NCBI RefSeq assembly: GCF_022759505.1
Contig: NZ_CP094289.1
Coordinates: 3,844,001 to 3,908,000 of the forward strand
DNA length: 64,000 nt
Reading direction: 5' to 3'
From: Georgenia sp. TF02-10
GTDB taxonomy: Bacteria > Actinomycetota > Actinomycetes > Actinomycetales > Actinomycetaceae
Position numbers and translations under genes: made by a program. The notes below the pieces were generated by a model. That model saw nothing but the letters and a program-made list of their open reading frames with translations, had not been told where the DNA came from and made no database searches. Each line of letters begins with the position of its first letter. The first letter of the stretch is position 1. This document shows positions 1-6,564 of this stretch, in pieces.

Positions 1-2
1 TG

Positions 3-65
3 GACCTGCGGGGCATCCAGTCCGGGGCCTTCACGCTCCCGCTCGTCGGTGTCACGCATGGCTGA
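3..65 (+). CDS. larE: C-terminal end of probable LarE sulfur transferase (partial)
   Basis: An open frame enters from the left edge and ends with TGA at 63-65. Its last residues read DLRGIQSGAFTLPLVGVTHG. The DLxGxxSG pattern resembles the C-terminus of LarE, the ATP-dependent sacrificial sulfur transferase that converts the dicarboxylated pyridinium mononucleotide to its dithio form in nickel-pincer cofactor synthesis. Only about 20 residues are visible, so the name rests on this weak motif plus the larB gene that overlaps its stop codon. The overlap suggests translational coupling. Confidence 0.45.
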   Translation, partial: DLRGIQSGAFTLPLVGVTHG

Positions 66-771
66 CGGGACGCGGGACGCGCCGGCGCACGCGGAGTGGC
101 GGGTGGGTCCGGAGCTCGCCGCCGTCGCCCGCCTCGACCTGGACCGGGGTGCCCGGCGCGGATATCCCGAGGCGGTGCTGTGCGCGCCCAAGACGCCCGA
201 GCAGGTCCGGCTCATCGCGGCCGAGGTCGCCCGTGCCGGGGTCCCCACGCTCTTCACCCGCGCCGCGCCCGAGCACGCCGCCGCGGTCCTGGCCGCGCTG
301 CCGGACGCCCGCCACGACCCCGACGCCCGCCTGCTGGCCTGGCCGGCGGAGCCGCCGGAGCCCAGCGGCGGGCTGGTCGTGGTCCTCGCCGCGGGAACCT
401 CCGACCTGCCGGTGGCCCGCGAGGCCGAGCTCACCGCCCGGCACCTCGGCCGGCCCACCGAGCTCGTCGTCGACGTCGGCGTCGCCGGCCTGCACCGGGT
501 CCTCGGCCAGCTCGACCTGCTGCGCTCGGCTCGCGCGATCGTCGTCGCGGCCGGTATGGACGGTGCCCTGCCGAGCGTGGTGGCCGGCCTGGTGCCGGCG
601 CCGGTCGTCGCGGTGCCCACCTCGGTGGGCTACGGCGCCGCCTTCGGCGGGCTCGCGCCGCTGCTCACCATGCTCAACGCCTGCGCGCCCGGGGTGGCGG
701 TGGTCAACATCGACAACGGCTACGGGGCGGGCCACTACGCCGCCCAGGTCGCCGCGCCGTCGTCGGCGTAG
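58..771 (+). CDS. larB: LarB, pyridinium-3,5-biscarboxylic acid mononucleotide synthase
   Basis: LarB carboxylates nicotinic acid adenine dinucleotide and hydrolyses it to the biscarboxylic mononucleotide, the first step of the nickel-pincer cofactor used by lactate racemase and related enzymes. The N-terminal DLDRGARRGYPEAVLCAPKT resembles the LarB lead segment. The C-terminal half is AIR-carboxylase-like, with VAAGMDGALPSVVAGL, PTSVGYGAAFGGL and NIDNGYGAG. ATG 58 overlaps the stop of the upstream gene by 8 bases; GTG 49 in the same frame is an alternative start. About 237 residues, normal for the family. No LarA or LarC is visible, but the window starts here. Confidence 0.9.
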   Translation: MADGTRDAPAHAEWRVGPELAAVARLDLDRGARRGYPEAVLCAPKTPEQVRLIAAEVARAGVPTLFTRAAPEHAAAVLAALPDARHDPDARLLAWPAEPPEPSGGLVVVLAAGTSDLPVAREAELTARHLGRPTELVVDVGVAGLHRVLGQLDLLRSARAIVVAAGMDGALPSVVAGLVPAPVVAVPTSVGYGAAFGGLAPLLTMLNACAPGVAVVNIDNGYGAGHYAAQVAAPSSA

Positions 772-965
772 GGGTCGGCACTCCGGCGGGCCAGGGCTCC
801 ACCGGGCGCGCATCTGCTGATGAAGCCGGGCCGGGGCCGATACCTTTGCCGGGAGTGACCGCCGCGGGGTTCGGTCCAGGGCCGCCGCCGCGGGTGGCGC
901 TCCCGAGCGCGCTGCCGTGCGGGGCGCGACCGAGGCCAGCAGGACCGACCCGAAGGAGCGTTGAG

Positions 966-2396
966 ATGTCCTCGACCGACCGGACCCTGCAAGAGCCCGA
1001 GACCAGCGTGGTCCACGACGACCCGTACCACCTCCACCCCGACGGCGTCCGGGAACCGCCCACCACCTGGCGGGGGTCGTTGCGGTTCTTCGGCCCCGGG
1101 CTCATCGTCTCGGCGTCGGTCGTCGGCGCCGGCGAGCTCATCACCGCCACCGCTCTCGGCGCCGAGGCCGGGTTCGTCCTGCTCTGGCTGGTCATCTTCT
1201 CCACCCTCGTGAAGGTGGCCGTGCAGGTGGAGATGGCGCGCTACTCCATCGTCACCGGGCTCGGCGGCATGGAGGGCTACACACGCGTGCCGCCCCGGCT
1301 GGGACGCGTCGGCTGGGTGTTCGTCATGTGGGCGTTGATGGCGATCTCGAAGCTCATCCAGACCGGCGGCCTCATCGGCGGCATGGCGGCGGCGCTGTCC
1401 ATCCTCTTCCCGATCGGCTCCGCCCCGCTCGAGACGACGTCGCTGACCATCTGGGCCGTCGTCGTCACCGTCCTGGCCATCGTGACCCTCTACTCCAACA
1501 GGTACGGGCTCATCGAGAAGGTCGCCGTCTTCCTGACGATGACGTTCGTCGTCATCACGGTCGTCGTCGCGCTGGGGCTGCCGATGACCGAGTACGGGTA
1601 CTCGGGCGGGGACCTCGCCTCCGGGCTCTCGTTCTCCCTGCCCGCCGGTGCGATCGGCGTCGCCGTCGCCATGTTCGGGCTCACCGGCGTGGGGTCGGAG
1701 GAGATCACGGCCTACACGTACTGGTGCCTGGAGAAGGGCTACGCCCGCTGGTCCGGCCCGAACGACGGCTCCGCCGGGTACAAGCGCCGCGCCCGCGGCT
1801 GGATCAAGGTCATGCAGAAGGACGCCCTCGTCTCCTGGGTCATCTACACGGTGAGCACCATGGCCTTCTACGTCATGGGTGCCGCCGTGCTGCACCCGCA
1901 GGGGCTGGTCCCGCAGGGCAACGACATGATCCAGGTGCTCTCCGAGACCTACTCCAGCGTGCTCGGCGAGTGGGGACGGATCCTCTACCTGGTCGGCGCC
2001 CTGGCCGCGCTCGGCTCGACCATCTGGGCGGCCATCCCGTCCTGGTCCCGGTCGTGGGCCAACGCCCTGAGCATCGTGGGCGTCTACGACTGGACCGACC
2101 GGCACAAGCGGAACAATTGGATGCGCTTCTTCATCGTCGCGCTCCCGACGGTCTGGCTGCTGACGTTCCTGTGGATCGCCTCGCCGTTCGTCATGATCCT
2201 CATCGGCGGGATTGCCGGGGGGATCTTCCTCGCCGCGGTGGCCGTCTCCGCCTGGTACCTGCGCACCACGTACGTCGAGCCCGACCTGCGCGGGGGGCGG
2301 TTCGCGACCGTGGCGATCGCGGTCAGCGGCATCGCGATCCTGCTGCTCGGCGTGTACACCGCGCTGAGCTCGACCGGGCTGGTCAGCATCGGCTGA
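966..2396 (+). CDS. Divergent Nramp-family membrane transporter
   Basis: A multi-pass membrane protein of 476 residues, probably a proton- or ion-coupled cation transporter of the Nramp superfamily. The first membrane segment starts at FFGPGLIVSASVVGAGELIT. Canonical Nramp proteins have a DPGN motif in this helix; here the corresponding part reads VGAGEL. The sixth-helix MPH motif is replaced by FGLTGVGSEE. Both metal-coordinating motifs are therefore absent, as in divergent Nramp-related clades, and the substrate cannot be called. The start ATG follows a good ribosome site, GAAGGAG at 952-958. The gene lies 194 bases after larB, so a link to nickel supply is conceivable but unproven. Confidence 0.75.
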   Translation: MSSTDRTLQEPETSVVHDDPYHLHPDGVREPPTTWRGSLRFFGPGLIVSASVVGAGELITATALGAEAGFVLLWLVIFSTLVKVAVQVEMARYSIVTGLGGMEGYTRVPPRLGRVGWVFVMWALMAISKLIQTGGLIGGMAAALSILFPIGSAPLETTSLTIWAVVVTVLAIVTLYSNRYGLIEKVAVFLTMTFVVITVVVALGLPMTEYGYSGGDLASGLSFSLPAGAIGVAVAMFGLTGVGSEEITAYTYWCLEKGYARWSGPNDGSAGYKRRARGWIKVMQKDALVSWVIYTVSTMAFYVMGAAVLHPQGLVPQGNDMIQVLSETYSSVLGEWGRILYLVGALAALGSTIWAAIPSWSRSWANALSIVGVYDWTDRHKRNNWMRFFIVALPTVWLLTFLWIASPFVMILIGGIAGGIFLAAVAVSAWYLRTTYVEPDLRGGRFATVAIAVSGIAILLLGVYTALSSTGLVSIG

Positions 2397-2860
2397 CCGG
2401 GTGACGTCCCTGGGCGGCGGCAGATGACTACAGCCCGGAGGCGCTCAGGCGCCAGGCGTGGCGCCTGAGCGCCTCCGGTCGCGTCGCCGACGATTCGGGC
2501 TACGTCGTCGGCCCCCCTCATCGGCGACGTCCTCGCTGCCCTCGTCCATCGCTCATTGGACGCGAGCTGGGATGTGGTCACCACCCGCATCTACCAGGTC
2601 GAGGAGCTGCTGCACGACAAGCGGCAGGAGCGGAGCTGACCATGAGCAGCGGCCAATCTTCCCGGTAGGCTGAGGAGTGACGAGAGAGTGACCACACCGC
2701 CCGGCTCCCGCGCAGGCCCCGGCTCGAGCGCAGGCCCCGGCCGCGGTGCCAGCTAGTCGACTGGCGTACACGCGGCAAGCCTGACCGTCTCACCATAGGT
2801 CCTGACCGCTCCTGCCCATCCCCGGGACCGACCGCGGGCGCCGGCTCGTGCCGCCGCCGA
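2397..2860. other. Intergenic gap between convergent genes, with a possible gene remnant
   Basis: This 464-base gap holds the strong hairpin at 2435-2478. After it, one + frame stays open from 2469 to a TGA at 2637-2639. Its end reads RIYQVEELLHDKRQERS, which looks protein-like, but there is no convincing start (only TTG 2556 or GTG 2574) and I recognise no family. It may be the C-terminal relic of a lost gene. I see nothing else supportable between 2640 and 2860. Confidence 0.35.
2435..2478. terminator. Perfect 20-bp hairpin, likely bidirectional terminator
   Basis: Bases 2435-2454 and 2459-2478 are exact reverse complements separated by four bases. It lies about 40 bases after the Nramp stop, between genes that converge. 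No U-tract follows, which is common for actinobacterial hairpin terminators. Confidence 0.65.
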
Positions 2861-3598
2861 TCACTCCTCGGCGATGATGTGCCGGAGATAGCGCCGCGGG
2901 TCGTCGAGATAGCTGCGCCAGTGCTGCACGAGCTCGAGGTCCTCCCAGGAGGTCTCCCTCAGCCCCCAGCTGCCGACCTCCAGGATCGTGGCACCGGGCA
3001 GGGCAGCCAGGACCGGGGAGTGGGTGGCGCACAACACCTGCCCTCCCTGGGCCGCGAGCGTGTGCAGCACGCCCAGCAGGGCCAGCGTGGAGCCGAACGA
3101 CAGTGCGGCCTCCGGCTCGTCCAGGCAGTAGAAGCCCGGGCCGTCGAACCGCGTCTCCAGCACCTCGAGGAAGGACTCGCCGTGGCTCATCTCGTGGAAC
3201 CGGGGGTCGCGGCGGCTGGGGTGCTCCTCGAGGTAGGTGTACCAGCCGTGCATGGTCTCCGCGCGCAGGAAGAACCCCCACCGCGCCGCGCCGACGCCGC
3301 GCTGGAGCCGAATCGCCTGCGGCAGCGGGGACTCGCTCGGGCGGGTCGAGTGGTGCCCGTACGGGCTGCCGCCCTCCGGGGAGAGCCCGTAGGCGACGGC
3401 GACCGCCTCCACGAGCGTGGACTTCCCGCTCCCGTTCTCCCCCACCAGGAAGGTCACGCCGGGCGGGAGGTCCAGGCCGTCCCGGAGGAGCTGGCCGACG
3501 GCGGGGACGGTCGCCGGCCACTGGCGTGCTGGCAGCGGGCGCTCCGGGTCGGGGACGACCCGGACTACCGGCTGCTGGGCGAACCCGGACGACCGCAT
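2861..3598 (-). CDS. AAA/ABC-type ATPase of unknown role
   Basis: A 245-residue soluble ATPase of the AAA_15/SMC-like group. It has Walker A GENGSGKST near residue 52, Walker B with the ABC-type pattern FYCLDEPEAAL, and a switch segment CATHSPVLAALPGA. A poorly conserved middle (about residues 70-130) replaces any transporter-type signature, and there is no permease partner, so it is not a transporter subunit. Related stand-alone ATPases are widespread; some act with nucleases in defence, but no nuclease is encoded beside it here. The ATG start at 3598 is the first in frame. It faces the Nramp gene across a hairpin terminator. Confidence 0.75.
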   Translation of the reverse strand: MRSSGFAQQPVVRVVPDPERPLPARQWPATVPAVGQLLRDGLDLPPGVTFLVGENGSGKSTLVEAVAVAYGLSPEGGSPYGHHSTRPSESPLPQAIRLQRGVGAARWGFFLRAETMHGWYTYLEEHPSRRDPRFHEMSHGESFLEVLETRFDGPGFYCLDEPEAALSFGSTLALLGVLHTLAAQGGQVLCATHSPVLAALPGATILEVGSWGLRETSWEDLELVQHWRSYLDDPRRYLRHIIAEE

Positions 3599-3684
3599 CC
3601 GGCAACTCTAGGTCGGGGTTGCGGCCCGGTGGCAGGGCGGGTCGTGCTGGCACGTCGCGGCTGACCCACCACCGGCGGGCGGGC

Positions 3685-4479
3685 TCAGTCCCCGGCGACG
3701 ATCTCCGCCAGCCGCGCCCGGTCGAGCACCGCTGTCCAGCGCCGCCCGGAGTCGATGATCCCGTCCCGGCGCCACCGGCTCATGGCGCGGGAGACGGACT
3801 CCGGCGTCGAGCCGGTCATGGCCGCCAGGTCAGCGCGGGTCAGCGGCAGCTGGAGCAGGGTGCCGCCGCTCCCCCGGTCCTGGCCGAGGCGGTCGGCCAG
3901 GCGGAGCAGGGTGGCGGCCACCCGGCGGGGGACGGACCCGGTGGCCTCCTCCGCGCCGGCGTGCGCGGCGGCCAGCCGGGCGGCGACGTCGTCGAGCACG
4001 CGGAGGGCGACCGCCGGGTGCTCGGTGAGCACGGCGCGGAAGTCGTCCTGGCTGATGCGCAGGGCGCAGGTGGTGGTCAGCGCCCGGGCCGTCTCGGCGT
4101 GGGTGGGCTGGCCGAGGGTGCTCAGGGCGCCGAGCAGGCCGCCGGGCGCGAGCAGGTCGGTGATGACCTCGCCGCCGCCCGCGGTCGGCCGGGTGAGCTT
4201 CACCCGCCCGGCGGCCACGACGAAGAGGTGCTCGGCCGGGTCGCCGGCGCGGTAGAGCGGGTCGCCCGCCGCCCAGGACAGGGCGACCATCCGGCGGTCG
4301 ACGGCGTCCAGCACCGGCTCGGGCAGGCCGGCGAAGTACGGGACCTGCTGCAGGACGCGCAGCCGCACCGGCCGGGCGCACGGGTGCGGCTGGGCGCAGG
4401 TGCTGCGCAGCGGGGTCCGGCGCCGGGCCGGCCGCGGCTGCTCGGCGACCGAGCCGGCGACCGCGGCGGGCTGGTTCAC
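3685..4479 (-). CDS. Crp/Fnr-family transcriptional regulator
   Basis: A 264-residue regulator with an N-terminal cyclic-nucleotide-binding-type beta-barrel (about residues 45-160; core segments LYRAGDPAEHLFVVAAGRVK and LLAPGGLLGALS) and a C-terminal winged helix (TRADLAAMTGSTPESVSRAM). The cAMP-contact pattern RxS/T of true Crp is not evident. Two N-terminal cysteines spaced C-x5-C (C28, C34) and one inside the barrel (C138) resemble part of the Fnr cluster layout, but a four-cysteine set is not present. The GTG start at 4479 overlaps the TGA of the upstream acetyltransferase (GTGA), so the two are translationally coupled. Confidence 0.85.
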   Translation of the reverse strand: MNQPAAVAGSVAEQPRPARRRTPLRSTCAQPHPCARPVRLRVLQQVPYFAGLPEPVLDAVDRRMVALSWAAGDPLYRAGDPAEHLFVVAAGRVKLTRPTAGGGEVITDLLAPGGLLGALSTLGQPTHAETARALTTTCALRISQDDFRAVLTEHPAVALRVLDDVAARLAAAHAGAEEATGSVPRRVAATLLRLADRLGQDRGSGGTLLQLPLTRADLAAMTGSTPESVSRAMSRWRRDGIIDSGRRWTAVLDRARLAEIVAGD

Positions 4480-4793
4480 GCCTCGCGCGCGACCCGTTCG
4501 CGCGCCTCGTCGGTGACCGGGTCCACGATGTCGGCCACGTCCGGGTGCCGCTGGACGTAGCTCTCCACGTAGCTGCACACCGGCACGGCCCGGAGGCCCT
4601 CCTCCCGGGTCCGGCGCAGCGCCTCGCCGACGAGCCGGCCCGCGAGCCCCTGCCCGCTGTGGGCCTGGTCGACCTCGGTGTGGTGGAAGATGCGCCGCCC
4701 GTCGTCGTCGACGTACCGGGCGACGCCGACGGTCTCGCCGTCGGCGGCGATCTCGAACTGTCCGGGGGCCTGGGTCACGGTGGTGGTGTCCAT
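4476..4793 (-). CDS. Small GNAT-type N-acetyltransferase
   Basis: A 105-residue protein of the short YjdJ/Gtn10-like acetyltransferase group. It carries the acetyl-CoA-binding loop in HSGQGLAGRLVGEALRRTRE and the terminal block VPVCSYVESYVQRHPDVADI that marks this subfamily. ATG 4793 gives the family's usual length; an in-frame extension upstream to about 4898 is Pro/Ala-rich and probably not translated. Its stop overlaps the start of the Crp/Fnr regulator. The substrate is unknown. Confidence 0.85.
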   Translation of the reverse strand: MDTTTVTQAPGQFEIAADGETVGVARYVDDDGRRIFHHTEVDQAHSGQGLAGRLVGEALRRTREEGLRAVPVCSYVESYVQRHPDVADIVDPVTDEARERVAREA

Positions 4794-4954
4794 GCCCGGG
4801 CAACGCCCGGCGCCGGTGCCGGCATTCCACGACGGTGCGGCAAGTGGCGGCGGGCGGGCCGGCGATGGCAGTGACCCGGCCGCCGTCGCCGGCTGCACCG
4901 GTTCCCCGGCTGGTGTGCAATGGCGGCAGGAGCGGGCCGCGAGGGGAGGGTGCC

Positions 4955-6397
4955 GTGGACTGGTTCGCCGCCGAGAACTACGACGCGGCGCGGTTCGTGC
5001 TCCAGCGCGGCACCGCGCTGGTGTACGCGATCGCCTTCGTCGCCGTGCTGCGCCAGTTCCGGCCCCTGCTCGGCGAGCACGGGCTGCTGCCGGTGCCCCG
5101 GTTCGTGGCGCGGGTGCCGGCGCGGGCCACCCCGAGCCTGTTCCACTGGCGCTACTCCGACCGGCTGCTGGTCGCCGTCGGCGTCCTGGGCCTGGTCCTG
5201 GCGCTGTCGGTGGTGGCCGGCCTGCCCCAGGTCGGCCCGCCGTGGGTGCCGATGGTCGTCTTCCTGGTGCTGTTCGTGCTGTACCTGTCGGTGGTCAACG
5301 TCGGGCAGGTCTTCTACGGGTTCGGGTGGGAGTCCCTGCTCCTCGAGGCCGGGTTCCTCGCCGCCTTCCTCGGCTCGGACCAGGTGGCCCCGCCGATCAC
5401 CGTCATCGTGCTGTTCCGGTGGCTGGTGTTCCGGCTCGAGTTCGGCGCCGGGCTAATCAAGATGCGCGGCGACCCGTGCTGGCGCGACCTGACCTGCCTG
5501 TACTACCACCACGAGACCCAGCCGATGCCGGGCCCGCTGAGCTGGTTCTTCCACCACCTGCCCCGCCCGCTGCACAAGGTCGAGGTGGCCGCGAACCACG
5601 TCACCCAGCTGGCGGTCCCGTTCTTTCTCTTCGCCCCGCAGCCGGTGGCGTCCTGGGCCGCCGCGCTGGTCGTGGTGACCCAGGCCTGGCTGGTGCTCTC
5701 CGGCAACTTCGCCTGGCTGAACTGGCTGACCATGCTGCTGGCCTTCGCCGCCGTCGGCGACGACCAGCTCGCCGCCCTGCTGCCGGCCACCGCCAGCCCC
5801 GCCCCGCACGGGCCGGCGCCGGTGTGGTTCACCGTCGTGGTGCTGGCGGTCACCGCGGTGCTGGTGGTGCTCAGCTACTGGCCGGCGCGGAACCTGCTCT
5901 CCCCCCGGCAGCGGATGAACGCCTCGTTCAACGCCTTCCACCTCATGGGCGCCTACGGCGCGTTCGGGTCGATCACCCGCCGCCGGGACGAGGTGGTGGT
6001 GGAGGGCACCCTCGCCGCGGACCCCGCCGACGGCGACTGGCGCGAGTACGTCTTCAAGGGCAAGCCCGGCCCCACCGGCCGCTGGCCGCGGCAGTGGGCG
6101 CCCTACCACCTGCGGCTGGACTGGGGCATGTGGTTCCTGGCGCTGGGCTCCCCGTCCCAGCACGGCTGGTTCCTCCGGTTCCTCCAGCGCCTCCTCGAGG
6201 CCGACCCGGCCACCCTGCGGCTGCTCGCGCAGGACCCGTTCGACGGCGCCCGGCCGGCCTGGGTGCGCGCCCGGGTCTTCCGGTACCGCTACTCCACCTG
6301 GGAGGAGCTGCGGCGCACCCGGCAGTGCTGGGTGCGCCGGGAGACCGGCCTGCTGGTGGCGCCGCAGAGCCTGCGCTCGCTGGCCGCGGGCCGCTGA
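4955..6397 (+). CDS. Lipase maturation factor family membrane protein
   Basis: A 480-residue integral membrane protein of the lipase maturation factor (LMF/DUF1222) family. It has many hydrophobic helices, LMF hallmarks such as VFRLEFGAGLIKMRGDPCW and TCLYYHHETQPMPGPLSW, and a C-terminal soluble part (about residues 330-480) with YVFKGKPGP and WMWF-type aromatic residues. In animals LMF1 supports lipase folding in the ER; bacterial roles are not established. GTG 4955 was chosen because GGGGAGG at 4943-4949 lies five bases upstream and the protein then starts VDWFAAENYDAARF, typical of the family. Transcribed away from the acetyltransferase-Crp pair. Confidence 0.9.
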   Translation: MDWFAAENYDAARFVLQRGTALVYAIAFVAVLRQFRPLLGEHGLLPVPRFVARVPARATPSLFHWRYSDRLLVAVGVLGLVLALSVVAGLPQVGPPWVPMVVFLVLFVLYLSVVNVGQVFYGFGWESLLLEAGFLAAFLGSDQVAPPITVIVLFRWLVFRLEFGAGLIKMRGDPCWRDLTCLYYHHETQPMPGPLSWFFHHLPRPLHKVEVAANHVTQLAVPFFLFAPQPVASWAAALVVVTQAWLVLSGNFAWLNWLTMLLAFAAVGDDQLAALLPATASPAPHGPAPVWFTVVVLAVTAVLVVLSYWPARNLLSPRQRMNASFNAFHLMGAYGAFGSITRRRDEVVVEGTLAADPADGDWREYVFKGKPGPTGRWPRQWAPYHLRLDWGMWFLALGSPSQHGWFLRFLQRLLEADPATLRLLAQDPFDGARPAWVRARVFRYRYSTWEELRRTRQCWVRRETGLLVAPQSLRSLAAGR

Positions 6398-6445
6398 GCT
6401 CCGGCGCGGCGCGGCGCCCGAGGACAGCACGGCCAGACTCCTGAC

Positions 6446-6507
6446 CAGGATCCACTCCGGAGTGGATCCTGTGCGAGATCCGCACGAGATCCACTCCGGA
6501 GTGGATC
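6446..6507. repeat. Two copies of a perfect palindrome between convergent genes
   Basis: A 26-base perfect palindrome spans 6446-6471. A second copy of its 20-base core (GATCCACTCCGGAGTGGATC) spans 6488-6507. The gap contains a small GTGCG/CGCAC hairpin. The element sits after the LMF stop and before the 3' end of the GH65 gene. It may be a tandem bidirectional terminator, or paired sites for a dimeric DNA-binding protein. Confidence 0.6.
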
Positions 6508-6564
6508 CTGGCCAACCGGCGACCACCTCCGGCGCCGGCGCCGGCGGGGGCCTCGGCCCAGCGC

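Noticed and set aside
96-2396. A continuous + frame of 766 codons that appears to fuse a peptide to the Nramp transporter
   Set aside because: The first 290 codons read as Arg/Pro/Gly-rich noise over larB in another frame. The ribosome site and ATG at 966 define the real start.
2469-2639. A short gene ending RIYQVEELLHDKRQERS
   Set aside because: No start codon with a ribosome site and no recognised family. Mentioned only as a possible relic in the intergenic entry.
2861-3598. A defence system built on the stand-alone ATPase
   Set aside because: No nuclease, helicase or toxin partner lies beside it; one ATPase alone is not enough support.
4476-4920. A fusion of the acetyltransferase with the Crp/Fnr regulator
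   Set aside because: The genes are in different frames and share only a GTGA stop-start overlap.
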